In this document: positions 24,644-33,346 of the stretch, piece after piece | Layout: every line of letters starts with the position of its first letter | Position numbering within the stretch: the first letter of the stretch is position 1 | Source: an uncultured Lachnospiraceae bacterium | Lineage (GTDB): Bacteria; Bacillota; Clostridia; Lachnospirales; Lachnospiraceae | Assembly (NCBI GenBank): GCA_947576945.1 | Contig: CANPTH010000035.1 | Coordinates: 1 to 45,066, forward strand | Reading direction: 5' to 3' | Length of the DNA stretch: 45,066 nucleotides | The notes under the pieces: generated by a model | What the model was told of the DNA's origin: nothing | What the model saw: only the letters and a program-made list of their open reading frames with translations | Databases searched by the model: none | Program-made: the position numbers and the translations under genes

Positions 24644-24720
24644 CTGCGCGTTGCTTGCCACAAACTCGCTTAATGCGACGTCTCAACATAGTTGAGACAA
24701 AAGCAGCGCAGAAATGGAGG
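24644..24720 (+). repeat. SD-terminated hairpin/pseudoknot unit (family B, copy 2) before argB
   Basis: CTGCGC (24644-24649), CCACAAACTCG, the hairpin GTCTCAAC-ATA-GTTGAGAC (24680-24698), GCGCAG (24706-24711) and AAATGGAGG (24712-24720) follow the order of the unit at 21095-21173. In the hairpin, A-T replaces the G-T pair of the other copy. The upper stem and the GATTTGTG arm are weaker here. The SD is 6 bases before the argB ATG. Confidence 0.8.
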
Positions 24721-24726
24721 TGAAAT

Positions 24727-25614
24727 ATGGAACAAAAAGAAATGGATAAGATACTGGGGAAGGCAGAGGTACTGATTGAAGCGCTTCCTTATATTCAGAA
24801 GTTTAACCGCAAGATCATTGTGGTGAAGTACGGCGGCAGCGCCATGAGTGACGAGGAACTGCAGCGGAATGTCATTAAAGACGTTACGCTGTTAAAGCTG
24901 GTAGGTTTCAAACCTATCATCGTGCACGGCGGCGGTAAGGAGATCAGCCGCTGGGTGGGCAAGGTCGGCAAGGAAGCGCGGTTCGTGAACGGGCTGCGGG
25001 TGACTGACGAGGAGACCATGGAGATCGCGGAGATGGTCCTGAATAAGGTCAACAAGAATCTGGTGCGGATGGTGGAGGAGCTGGGCGTCAGGGCCGTAGG
25101 GATCAGCGGCAAGGACGCAGGGCTTTTGCAGTGTACGAAGAAGTGTCCGGACGGGGAGGATATCGGGTATGTAGGCGAGATCTGCGGTGTGGATCCGAAA
25201 GTGCTCTACGACCTGTTGGAGAAGGATTTTCTGCCTATTGTGGCGCCCATCGGACTGGACCTGGAGTTTATGACTTACAATATCAATGCGGATGATGCGG
25301 CCTGTGCCATCGCCAAGGCGGTGGGGGCGGACAAGCTGGTCTTCCTGACGGATATAGAAGGGCTTTACCGGGATATCAACGATAAGAGCAGCTTTATATC
25401 CAGGCTGACGGCGTCGCAGGCGGATGAGCTGATCGGCAGCGGCTGTATCGGAGGCGGTATGCTGCCGAAGCTGAGTAACTGTACGGATGCCATCAGGGAG
25501 GGGGTTAACAGAGTCCACATTCTGGACGGACGCATTGCCCACTGTCTGCTGCTGGAAATCTTTACCAATCAGGGGATCGGGACAGCCATCATCTCAGATG
25601 AGGATACGGTATAG
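24727..25614 (+). CDS. argB: N-acetylglutamate kinase
   Basis: This 295-aa enzyme phosphorylates N-acetylglutamate with ATP, the second step of arginine synthesis and usually the feedback point. It belongs to the amino acid kinase fold. Visible are VVKYGGSAM (about residues 32-40) and [11 protein letters not shown] (about 65-75), the acetylglutamate site [14 protein letters not shown] (about 182-195) and [16 protein letters not shown] lies near 242. The N-terminal helix ([20 protein letters not shown]) resembles that of arginine-sensitive hexameric enzymes, so arginine inhibition is likely. The start at 24727 has TGGAGG from the hairpin repeat. Confidence 0.95.
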   Translation: MEQKEMDKILGKAEVLIEALPYIQKFNRKIIVVKYGGSAMSDEELQRNVIKDVTLLKLVGFKPIIVHGGGKEISRWVGKVGKEARFVNGLRVTDEETMEIAEMVLNKVNKNLVRMVEELGVRAVGISGKDAGLLQCTKKCPDGEDIGYVGEICGVDPKVLYDLLEKDFLPIVAPIGLDLEFMTYNINADDAACAIAKAVGADKLVFLTDIEGLYRDINDKSSFISRLTASQADELIGSGCIGGGMLPKLSNCTDAIREGVNRVHILDGRIAHCLLLEIFTNQGIGTAIISDEDTV

Positions 25615-25655
25615 CCGGCTGCAGGCAGAGCGAACGACAGAACTGGAAGAGGCCG

Positions 25656-25672
25656 GCAATCGGCCTTTCAGG
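25656..25672 (+). other. Small hairpin between argB and argD
   Basis: GGCCG/CGGCC around about CAAT, followed by TTTC, lies in the 146-base gap. It could be an mRNA processing or weak attenuation site. Apart from this hairpin and the argD SD the gap looks empty. Confidence 0.3.
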
Positions 25673-25760
25673 GAAGGACACGGGAGCAGCAGGCGGGACA
25701 AAGAAAGCAGTAAAGATGCGGAGAAGACAGGCGCATGGAGCGTAGAAGAGGAAGAAGCGA

Positions 25761-26981
25761 ATGAGTACAACAATGCAGCAGTATATTGATGAGGCGGAGA
25801 AAGCCCTTTTACATACGTACAACCGTTATCAGGTGGTATTTGACAAGGGGGACGGTGTGTATCTGTATGATATGGACGGCAAGCGGTATCTGGATTTCGT
25901 GTCCGGTATCGCGGTGTTCGCTTTGGGGTATCATAATGAAGAGTATAATGATGCCTTAAAGGAACAGATCGACAAGATCATCCATACTTCAAACTATTAC
26001 TATAACCTGCCGGCCATTGAGGCAGCCACAAAACTGAAGGCAGTTTCCGGCATGGACAGGGTATTCTTCACCAACAGTGGCGCGGAAGCCGTAGAAGGTG
26101 CGGTGAAGACGGCCAGGAAATATGCCTTCCTGAAGGATGGCAGGACGGATCATGAGATCATCGCCATGCATCATTCTTTTCACGGCAGGACTATGGGAGC
26201 GTTGTCGGTGACGGGGAATCCGCACTACAGGGAGGCCTTTGAGCCGATGATCGGGCATATCCGTTTTGCCGATCTGAATGATTTCGACAGCGTGCTGGAG
26301 CAGGTGACGGACAGAACCTGTGCGATCCTTTTTGAGACGGTACAGGGCGAGGGCGGTATCTACCCGGCTACGGAAGATTTTATGCGCAGAGTGCGGAAGC
26401 TGTGCGATGAGCGGGATATCCTGATGATGTTAGACGAGATCCAGTGCGGCATGGGCCGGACCGGCGCCATGTTTGCATGGCAGCGTTACGGCATCAGACC
26501 GGACGTGATGACGGTGGCTAAGGCGCTTGGATGCGGTGTGCCGGTAGGCGCTTTTCTGATGACGGAAAAGGCAGGCGCACATTCTCTCGTGGCGGGTGAC
26601 CATGGCAGCACTTATGGCGGTAATCCGTTAGCCTGTGCGGCTGTGAGTAAGGTGATCGACCTTTTTGAGAAGCAGAATATACTTGCGAACGTGCAGGAAG
26701 TGGGCGTATATCTGGAGACATGTCTTGACAGCCTGGTGGAAGAGTTCGACTGTGTGAAGACGCGCCGGGGCGTGGGACTGCTGCAGGGTCTTGTCTTTGA
26801 CAGGCCTGTGGGAGAGATCATTAAGAAGGCCATGGACAAGGGGCTGGTGCTGATCAATGCCGGATCGGATATCATCAGGTTTGTACCGCCGCTGGTGATC
26901 ACCAGGGAACATGTGGATGATATGGTACGGATTCTACGGGAAAGTATTCAGGATGATCTGCAGATAAAGACGATACAGTAG
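25761..26981 (+). CDS. argD: Acetylornithine aminotransferase
   Basis: This 406-aa PLP enzyme turns N-acetylglutamate semialdehyde and glutamate into N-acetylornithine. It is a class III aminotransferase with FTNSGAEAVEGAVKTARKYA (about residues 95-115), HSFHGRTMGALSVTG (about 135-149) and LDEIQCGMGRTG (about 220). The PLP lysine is in TVAKALGCGVPVGA (about 252), and GSTYGGNPLACA is near 283. The length is normal. SD GAGGAAGAAG. It is the last arg gene here: argF, argG and argH are not in the window, so the pathway stops at N-acetylornithine, which ArgJ converts to ornithine. Confidence 0.95.
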   Translation: MSTTMQQYIDEAEKALLHTYNRYQVVFDKGDGVYLYDMDGKRYLDFVSGIAVFALGYHNEEYNDALKEQIDKIIHTSNYYYNLPAIEAATKLKAVSGMDRVFFTNSGAEAVEGAVKTARKYAFLKDGRTDHEIIAMHHSFHGRTMGALSVTGNPHYREAFEPMIGHIRFADLNDFDSVLEQVTDRTCAILFETVQGEGGIYPATEDFMRRVRKLCDERDILMMLDEIQCGMGRTGAMFAWQRYGIRPDVMTVAKALGCGVPVGAFLMTEKAGAHSLVAGDHGSTYGGNPLACAAVSKVIDLFEKQNILANVQEVGVYLETCLDSLVEEFDCVKTRRGVGLLQGLVFDRPVGEIIKKAMDKGLVLINAGSDIIRFVPPLVITREHVDDMVRILRESIQDDLQIKTIQ

Positions 26982-27018
26982 CGCGCGGCAGGAAGAGAGT
27001 ATAATTAAGGAGATAGAA

Positions 27019-28593
27019 GTGGTTTTGAGAAAAAGACTGATCACGATTGTGATCATTGCACTCTGCGCCGGCGGAGTATATGCGGCAGGGCATTTTGGGC
27101 TGCCGATCCGGCAGAATGAGGAAATGGAGGTTGAGGAGGATTCTCTGTTCGGACACCGGGAGACACTTTATCTATGGTATACGGATGAGGCGTTGACCGA
27201 TTATCTGAACAGTGTGGCGGTGGCATACAGCGAATATCAGGATGAAGTGCGCGTGATGCCGGTCTATACATCGGGGCGGGAATATCTGGAAACCGTTAAC
27301 CAGGCGTCTTTGCATACAGAAGAGGTGCCGGATCTGTATATTGTCAGCAATGATTCTCTGGAGAAGGCGTATCTGGCGGGGCTTGCGTCGGAGGTCAGGC
27401 TGCCGGAGGGCGTGCTTCCCATGGAGCAGTGGTTTCCGGAAACGGCTGTTCATGCGGTGACTTACGCAGACAAGCAGATTGCCTATCCCTTCTATTTTGA
27501 GACCAGCTGCTTTTTGTATAACCGGACTTATCTTGAGGATTGGGCCAGAGGGCAGCTGGAAGCGGAGCAGGATGCGGCAGCGGCCGAGGAAGCACAACAG
27601 CTGATTGATGAGGGGCAGGAGCCGGAAGAAGAAACAGAGCAGGCCGATGACGGTGCGGAAAGTGGTGAGACCGTATCCGGTATTTCGGAACAGGCAGTTG
27701 CTGACAGAGTGGAGCAGACGCTGCCTGACACCATAGACGATATTCTTACCTTTGCGTATGTGTATGATGCGCCGGAGCAGGTGGAAGCCGTCTTTAAATG
27801 GGATGTGTCCGATATCTTCTACAATTATTTCTTCGTGGGCGATTCCATCGATGTGGGCGGCGTCAACGGTGACCGGGCGGACTCGATCCATATTTATAAT
27901 GAGGACGCCATCAAGTGTATGCGGGTTTACCAGGATCTGAATCAATTCTTCTCGATCGATACCAAAGAGATCAGTTATGACGGTGTGCTGCAGGATTTCA
28001 TGGATGGCAAGATCGTGTATACTGTGGCCACATCCGACGCACTGGCCAGGATTGAAGAAGCAAAGGAGGAAGGGGAGTTTGCCTATGAGTATGGAGTCTC
28101 CATGCTGCCGAATGTGAGCGCAGATCTGCAGTCGGCATCTTTATCCGTAACGCAGTGCGTTGTAGTCAACGGTTATTCTGTCAGGAAGGAGATGGCCAAT
28201 GACTTTGCGGTGTATTTGACGCAGTATGCTTCCGAGATGCTTTATGCAAGGACTGGAAAGCTGCCAGCCAGCGATGCGGGAGATACCTATGAAGATGCAG
28301 ACAGAGAAGCTTTCTGGCAGGAGTATAAGTATTCCATACCAATGCCCAAGCTGGTGGAAACAAGTAATTTCTGGGTAGAACTGGAAATTGCCTTTGCCAG
28401 GATCTGGGGCGGAGAGGACGCCAACAGCGCTTTGAAGGCGCTGTCAGAAAAGATCATGGCGCAGGTGACCGGCGGAGAGTACAGCGAACAGTATATCGAT
28501 GTCCCGGAAGAGCTGCCTGAGGAATATATCGATGAGGAGGAAGCCGAGGGCGGGGAATCGTCAGAGGAAGAGGAGGCGTCGGACGGTAATTGA
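27019..28593 (+). CDS. Extracellular solute-binding protein with an acidic insert
   Basis: This 524-aa protein has an uncleaved or atypical signal segment (ITIVIIALCAGGVYAAGHF, about residues 7-25) without a lipobox. The body follows the family 1 solute-binding pattern: ETLYLWYTDEALTDYLNSVA, VPDLYIVSNDSLEKAY, IAYPFYFETSCFLYN. An insert at about 180-230 is very rich in E, A, Q and D, and the C-terminus is an acidic tail (about 490-524). No ABC permease genes adjoin, so it may serve a distant importer or have another envelope role. The start is GTG at 27019 behind AAGGAG, 38 bases after argD. Confidence 0.75.
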   Translation: MVLRKRLITIVIIALCAGGVYAAGHFGLPIRQNEEMEVEEDSLFGHRETLYLWYTDEALTDYLNSVAVAYSEYQDEVRVMPVYTSGREYLETVNQASLHTEEVPDLYIVSNDSLEKAYLAGLASEVRLPEGVLPMEQWFPETAVHAVTYADKQIAYPFYFETSCFLYNRTYLEDWARGQLEAEQDAAAAEEAQQLIDEGQEPEEETEQADDGAESGETVSGISEQAVADRVEQTLPDTIDDILTFAYVYDAPEQVEAVFKWDVSDIFYNYFFVGDSIDVGGVNGDRADSIHIYNEDAIKCMRVYQDLNQFFSIDTKEISYDGVLQDFMDGKIVYTVATSDALARIEEAKEEGEFAYEYGVSMLPNVSADLQSASLSVTQCVVVNGYSVRKEMANDFAVYLTQYASEMLYARTGKLPASDAGDTYEDADREAFWQEYKYSIPMPKLVETSNFWVELEIAFARIWGGEDANSALKALSEKIMAQVTGGEYSEQYIDVPEELPEEYIDEEEAEGGESSEEEEASDGN

Positions 28594-28637
28594 CAATACA
28601 GTGTATGACCGGATATTGGCTTAACTAAGTGACATTG

Positions 28638-28728
28638 GTTCATGGCCGGCCGGGCCGTGAACTGTAATGTATATTCAGACAGGAAATGGAAACAATAAGA
28701 CAAAGCATGAAGAGTGTTTTGTCTTATT
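28638..28728 (+). other. Two strong hairpins before the DMT transporter gene
   Basis: GTTCATGGCC/GGCCGTGAAC (28638-28647/28653-28662) has one G-T pair. AATAAGACAAA/TTTGTCTTATT (28694-28704/28718-28728) is a perfect 11-bp stem, ending nine bases before AGGAGGAG. Neither has a proper T-run. The second could act on translation of the next gene or be a weak terminator of the previous one. Confidence 0.55.
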
Positions 28729-28753
28729 CTATTTGCAGGAGGAGATGGCAGCT

Positions 28754-29185
28754 ATGTTTGGTTTTCTGATCGCATTATTGTCGGGCGCACTTATGAGTGT
28801 GCAGGGGGTATTTAATACGCAGGTAACAAAGACATCCGGTATTTGGGTGGCTAATGCTTTCGTACAGTTTACGGCGTTGTTGGTCTGTATGGCAGCGTGG
28901 CTTGTCACGGACAGGTCATCCTTTACCGCTTTATGGAAGGTGGAACCCAGGTATATGCTTCTCGGCGGTACGATCGGCGCCGTTATTACTTATACGGTGA
29001 TCAAAGGAATGGAGCTGTTAGGGCCTGCCAGAGCCGTGATGATTATTGTGATATCTCAGTTAATTGTCGCGTATCTGATTGAACTGTTTGGCCTGTTTGG
29101 TGTGGAAAAACAGCCCCTTGAGGTGCGTAAGCTGATCGGGATGGGAGTAGCTGTCGTCGGAATTGTGATTTTTAAGTGGACATAA
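28754..29185 (+). CDS. Small DMT-family transporter (YdcZ/DUF606 type)
   Basis: This 143-aa integral membrane protein has five hydrophobic segments: about residues 2-20, 30-52, 65-85, 88-110 and 122-141. The start MFGFLIALLSGALMSVQGVFN and the later GGTIGAVITYTVI are typical of YdcZ-type DMT proteins, which often work as dimers. The substrate is unknown. I choose the ATG at 28754: AGGAG at 28740-28744 is 9 bases away, whereas the ATG at 28745 lies too close to it. It stands alone between two unrelated genes. Confidence 0.8.
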   Translation: MFGFLIALLSGALMSVQGVFNTQVTKTSGIWVANAFVQFTALLVCMAAWLVTDRSSFTALWKVEPRYMLLGGTIGAVITYTVIKGMELLGPARAVMIIVISQLIVAYLIELFGLFGVEKQPLEVRKLIGMGVAVVGIVIFKWT

Positions 29186-29264
29186 AGAGTAAATTACTTT
29201 ACAATAAAAATACAGTGCATAGCGGGAACTTCCTTGCGGGCCTGCAGAGTCCGGAAAGGAAACT

Positions 29265-30080
29265 ATGTGTGAAGATAAGAGAGTCATATTCTGGGTATTA
29301 TTTTCCTGTATTTTTTTAGCAGGAGCGTTGTGTGGATGCACCCGCAGGGAACAGCTTATCCTGGATATGGGAGATACAGACAGGGATGCAGAGGCAGCTG
29401 ATCCGGCAGAAGAAGCGGCGGCCGCGGAGAGTCAGCCTGTCTCAGGATCGGAGAGCGTGACCGGACAGGAGGCGAAAGCTGCGGCGGAGTCCGGACAGCC
29501 GGATCAGAAGCAGCCGACGGCGGGAGAAGAAGGTATACAGGAGCCGGGAGAGAACACGTTAATTTGTGTGCATGTCTGTGGCGCCGTGCGAAATGCAGGT
29601 GTTTATGAGATGCCGGTGGGAAGCAGGGTGTTTGAGGCTGTGGAACTGGCCGGCGGATTCACGGAAGAAGCAGATGAAGGTTATGTAAACCAAGCGCAGC
29701 AGCTGTCGGACGGCGTTAAGCTGGTCATTCCTACAACGGAACAGGTACGCAGCTTTGAAGAGCGTGCTGTTGACAGTGAGGAAGAGACAGATGCCGCCGG
29801 GCAGACAGAAGTGAGCCGGACGGAAGGGTACGGTGTGATTGGCGGGGAAGAGGAATCTTTGGGTGATGAAGTGACTTCCGGGGACGGGAAGATTAACATC
29901 AATACAGCTTCTATGGAACAGTTATGTGAGATCCCGGGAATTGGTGCGACAAGAGCAGCTGCGATCGTAGCTTACAGGCAGCAGGCCGGCAGCTTTGCAT
30001 CCATAGAGGATATCATGAAGGTAAGCGGGATCAAGGAAGGGACCTACGCAAAAATAAAAGATAATATAAAAGTAAAGTAG
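29265..30080 (+). CDS. comEA: ComEA-type DNA-binding competence protein
   Basis: This 271-aa protein begins with a lipoprotein-like signal (FLAGALCGC, Cys at about 25). A long linker rich in A, E and Q runs to about residue 95. An SLBB domain follows (ICVHVCGAVRNAGVYEMP to about 165). A helix-hairpin-helix pair ends the protein (ININTASMEQLCEIPGIGATRAAAIVAYR, about 210-240; SIEDIMKVSGIKEG). ComEA binds DNA at the cell surface and passes it to ComEC. SD GGAAAGGAAA. comEC lies 3.3 kb downstream but is interrupted, so DNA uptake is probably lost. Confidence 0.9.
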   Translation: MCEDKRVIFWVLFSCIFLAGALCGCTRREQLILDMGDTDRDAEAADPAEEAAAAESQPVSGSESVTGQEAKAAAESGQPDQKQPTAGEEGIQEPGENTLICVHVCGAVRNAGVYEMPVGSRVFEAVELAGGFTEEADEGYVNQAQQLSDGVKLVIPTTEQVRSFEERAVDSEEETDAAGQTEVSRTEGYGVIGGEEESLGDEVTSGDGKININTASMEQLCEIPGIGATRAAAIVAYRQQAGSFASIEDIMKVSGIKEGTYAKIKDNIKVK

Positions 30081-30095
30081 AGGCATGGAAAAGGA

Positions 30096-30782
30096 ATGGG
30101 ACAGAAAGTATTAGTGGTTGATGATGAAAAATTGATCGTGAAAGGGATACGTTTCAGTCTGGAACAGGACGGTATGGAAGTGGATTGTGCCTATGACGGT
30201 GAGGAAGCGCTGGAACTGGCACGGAACAATACATATGATATGGTGCTGTTGGACGTGATGTTGCCTAAAATGACAGGATTTGAAGTATGTCAGCAGATCC
30301 GTGAATTTTCCAATGTTCCTATAGTTATGTTAACTGCAAAGGGCGAGGACATGGATAAGATCCTGGGTCTCGAGTACGGCGCTGACGACTACATTACCAA
30401 ACCATTTAATATTCTGGAGGTCAAGGCAAGGATCAAGGCGATCATGCGCAGGACTGCCCGCGGCAACGAAGCGAAGGATACGGCGAAGGTCGTGGAGAAG
30501 GGCGATATGCGCCTGGTTTGTGACAGCAGAAGAGTCTATATTGACGGTAAAGAAATCAACCTGACAGCCAAAGAGTTTGAGGTACTGGAACTCCTGATGA
30601 AAAACCAGGGGAAGGTATACAGCAGGGAGAACCTGCTGAAACTCGTGTGGGGGAATGATTATCCGGGAGATGTCAGAACTGTAGACGTACATATCAGAAG
30701 ACTGAGAGAGAAAATCGAGAATATTCCCAGTGATCCGGTTTATGTACGTACTAAATGGGGTGTAGGATACTATTTTGCTTAA
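30096..30782 (+). CDS. OmpR-family response regulator
   Basis: This 228-aa protein has a receiver domain (about residues 1-118) with the acidic pair DDEK, phospho-acceptor Asp in LLDVMLP (about 53), Thr in MLTAK (about 80) and Lys in ITKPF (about 102). A winged-helix output domain follows (about 130-226; NLTAKEFEVLELLMKN, VDVHIRRLREKI). The order resembles PhoB/WalR. It overlaps the kinase gene by 8 bases, so both are made together. The start at 30096 follows GGAAAAGGA, 15 bases after comEA. The signal and targets cannot be told; the GerMN lipoprotein downstream suggests a cell-envelope role. Confidence 0.92.
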   Translation: MGQKVLVVDDEKLIVKGIRFSLEQDGMEVDCAYDGEEALELARNNTYDMVLLDVMLPKMTGFEVCQQIREFSNVPIVMLTAKGEDMDKILGLEYGADDYITKPFNILEVKARIKAIMRRTARGNEAKDTAKVVEKGDMRLVCDSRRVYIDGKEINLTAKEFEVLELLMKNQGKVYSRENLLKLVWGNDYPGDVRTVDVHIRRLREKIENIPSDPVYVRTKWGVGYYFA

Positions 30783-32247
30783 AGATAAACTGCGTAATAT
30801 TAAAATTCTAAGAAGTCTGAAGTCAAGAATCTTTCTGATCCTGCTTATCGTAGGGCTGGTACCCTGTATCAGTATGCGGTATGCAATCCTGCAGAATTAT
30901 GAGCAGCGTGCCGTCAATGTGAAGATCTCTGATGTTTCCACGCAGCTTCGGATTCTGGCAAACCACCTGATAACTTATCACTATCTGCAGGACACGTCTT
31001 CCGAAGTGATCAATGCTGAGCTGGATCAGCTGTCCGGTCTCTATGACGGACGTGTGCTGGTGATCAACAATGATCTGAGGGTAGTCAAAGACACCTACGG
31101 TATCAGTGAGAATAAAACAATTATATCGGAGGAAGTGGTGCGCTGCATTAAGGGGGAGAACACCAGCCGGTATGACAAGAACAACGGTTATGTGGAGATG
31201 ACGGTTCCCATCACGGAGACAGTGGCTCTGGAGGAAGACAAGACGGGGACTGCGGAAAGAAAGGAGATCGTCCAGGGCGTTATGCTGGTGAGCGCTTCTA
31301 CCGATACCATCGGAGCTACCCTGGAGATACTCAGCCGGAAAGCGCTGCTTGTGGAAGTCATTGTAATGCTGGCTATTGTTCTGGTGTCGATTCTGGCTGC
31401 AAAGGGGCTGTTTAAGCCTTTTGAAAAGATAACGGAGGCGCTCAACCAGGCACAGGAAGGTTACACCGATGATCCGATTTCCGTAACGGACTGCCTGGAG
31501 ACTGAACGTATCGGAGACGCTTTTAACCGGGTGCTTGGAAGAATGAAGATATTGGATACTTCCAGACAGGAATTTGTTTCGAATGTGTCACATGAGCTGA
31601 GAACGCCTATCACTTCCATGAAGGTACTGGCGGATTCCCTGATCAGTCAGAAAGATGTGCCGATAGAGCTTTATCAGGAATTTATGGAGGATATCGCAGA
31701 GGAGATCGAGCGGGAAGATAAGATCATTACGGATCTTCTTTCTCTTGTGAAGATGGACAGAGCAGCAGCGGATCTGAATATTTCAGAGGTAGATATTGAC
31801 GCGCTCGTGGAACTGATTATGCGCAGACTGCGGCCGATTGCACAGAAACGGGATGTGGAAGTGGTGTATGAGAGTGTCCGGCCGGTTACAGCGGCCGTGG
31901 ACGAAGTGAAGCTGACGCTGGTTATCTCTAATCTGGTGGAGAATGCGATCAAGTATAATAAAGAGCATGGCTGGGTTAAGGTGAAACTGGATGCTGATCA
32001 CCAGTATTTTACAGTGGAGGTGGCTGATTCGGGCGTGGGTATTCCGAAAGACTGTCTGGAGCATATTTACGAACGCTTTTACCGTGTTGATAAGTCGCGT
32101 TCCAGAGAAATCGGCGGTACGGGACTCGGTCTGGCGATCACCCGGAGTGCGATTCTGATGCATAGAGGAACCATTAAGGCGGAAAGCATTGAGGGAGCGG
32201 GAACCACATTTACAATCAGGATTCCGCTGAAATATATTCCCGTCTGA
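30775..32247 (+). CDS. Sensor histidine kinase
   Basis: This 490-aa membrane kinase has a first membrane segment at about residues 18-36 (IFLILLIVGLVPCISM) and an extracytoplasmic sensor region to about 185. A second membrane segment spans about 190-212 (LLVEVIVMLAIVLVSILAA), followed by a HAMP linker. The HisKA box SHELRTPITSMK (His at about 273) and the ATPase boxes NLVENAIKYN, DSGVGIPKD and GGTGLGLAI complete it. The start is TTG at 30775, overlapping the regulator gene by 8 bases. It partners the upstream regulator. Confidence 0.92.
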   Translation: MLKDKLRNIKILRSLKSRIFLILLIVGLVPCISMRYAILQNYEQRAVNVKISDVSTQLRILANHLITYHYLQDTSSEVINAELDQLSGLYDGRVLVINNDLRVVKDTYGISENKTIISEEVVRCIKGENTSRYDKNNGYVEMTVPITETVALEEDKTGTAERKEIVQGVMLVSASTDTIGATLEILSRKALLVEVIVMLAIVLVSILAAKGLFKPFEKITEALNQAQEGYTDDPISVTDCLETERIGDAFNRVLGRMKILDTSRQEFVSNVSHELRTPITSMKVLADSLISQKDVPIELYQEFMEDIAEEIEREDKIITDLLSLVKMDRAAADLNISEVDIDALVELIMRRLRPIAQKRDVEVVYESVRPVTAAVDEVKLTLVISNLVENAIKYNKEHGWVKVKLDADHQYFTVEVADSGVGIPKDCLEHIYERFYRVDKSRSREIGGTGLGLAITRSAILMHRGTIKAESIEGAGTTFTIRIPLKYIPV

Positions 32248-32314
32248 ACTGTGTAATAATGACCTGGCACAGTACGCTGTACGAGGCGGATGTAGGAGAA
32301 GAGAAGAGCTATAG

Positions 32315-33268
32315 ATGAATTGGAATATGAAAAAGGCAGTGACGGCCGGTATCTGCATGCTCATGCTGTTATGTGTGTCATGCGGTCAGGAAGAGCGGCA
32401 GGACAGCGGACAAGTTTATAAGATTTATTATGTTAACAATGATGAGACAAATACACTGACGAAGGAATATGACAGTACGACGGCCGATACGGAGAAACTT
32501 CTGCAGGAGCTGCTAAAGCAGCTTGGACAGATTCCGGATAAACTGGAGTATGAGGCTCCATTGGCCAATGATTTCAACCTGTTGGGCTATACATTGGATA
32601 ACGGGCAGCTCACATTGAATTTCGACGAGCAGTATAAGACGATGGACAAGATGAAGGAAATATTGACCAGGGCTGCCATTGTCAGAACCGTGACGCAGAT
32701 TCCGGAGATCAGTTATGTTTCTTTTACGGTACAGGGCGAGATGCTTTCGGACAGCAGCGGCATGGCGATCGGAACGATGTCTGCAGACACATTTATTGAG
32801 AATACGGGGGACGAGATCAATGCCTATGAGAAGGTGAATCTCAGGCTCTACTATGCAAATGAAGATGGAACGGGATTGGTAGAAGAGAATCGCAGGAATG
32901 TGGTGTATAACAGCAATATTTCCCTGGAAAAACTGGTGGTGGAGCAGCTTGTGAAGGGACCGATGGCACAGGGCGCATATCCGACCATTAATTCTTCCAC
33001 GAAAGTGATCAGCGTGTCGGTTAAAGATGGAATATGTTATGTTAACTTTGGGAACGATTTTTTAAACCAGCCCTATAGTGTAAGCGCGGAAGTAACAATT
33101 TACTCCATTACAAATTCACTGGTGGAGCTGTCTAATATAAATAAAGTGCAGATATCCATCAATGGAGAGACAAATATGACGTATCGTGAGAAATTTAATC
33201 TGAGTGATCTGTTTGAGAGGAATCTGGATCTGCTGGTATCGCCGGACAGTGAACAGACTTCGTCGTGA
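32315..33268 (+). CDS. GerMN-domain lipoprotein
   Basis: This 317-aa protein has a lipoprotein signal (AGICMLMLLCVSC, Cys at about 23) and two GerMN-type repeats. The first is about residues 30-155 (KIYYVNNDETNTLTKEYD; LTLNFDEQYK). The second is about 170-295 (NLRLYYANEDGTGLV; ICYVNFGNDFLN; VEITIYSI-like). GerMN domains occur in the spore germination protein GerM and in envelope lipoproteins. It is 67 bases after the histidine kinase and probably in the same operon. The exact role is open: sporulation, or envelope sensing with the two-component system. Confidence 0.85.
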   Translation: MNWNMKKAVTAGICMLMLLCVSCGQEERQDSGQVYKIYYVNNDETNTLTKEYDSTTADTEKLLQELLKQLGQIPDKLEYEAPLANDFNLLGYTLDNGQLTLNFDEQYKTMDKMKEILTRAAIVRTVTQIPEISYVSFTVQGEMLSDSSGMAIGTMSADTFIENTGDEINAYEKVNLRLYYANEDGTGLVEENRRNVVYNSNISLEKLVVEQLVKGPMAQGAYPTINSSTKVISVSVKDGICYVNFGNDFLNQPYSVSAEVTIYSITNSLVELSNINKVQISINGETNMTYREKFNLSDLFERNLDLLVSPDSEQTSS

Positions 33269-33346
33269 AAGAGTCGGGATGGGCAGGCACAGGGAGTTTC
33301 AGTACGGAGTACCAGGTGCCTGCTGACTGAATAAGGAGGAAAAGGA

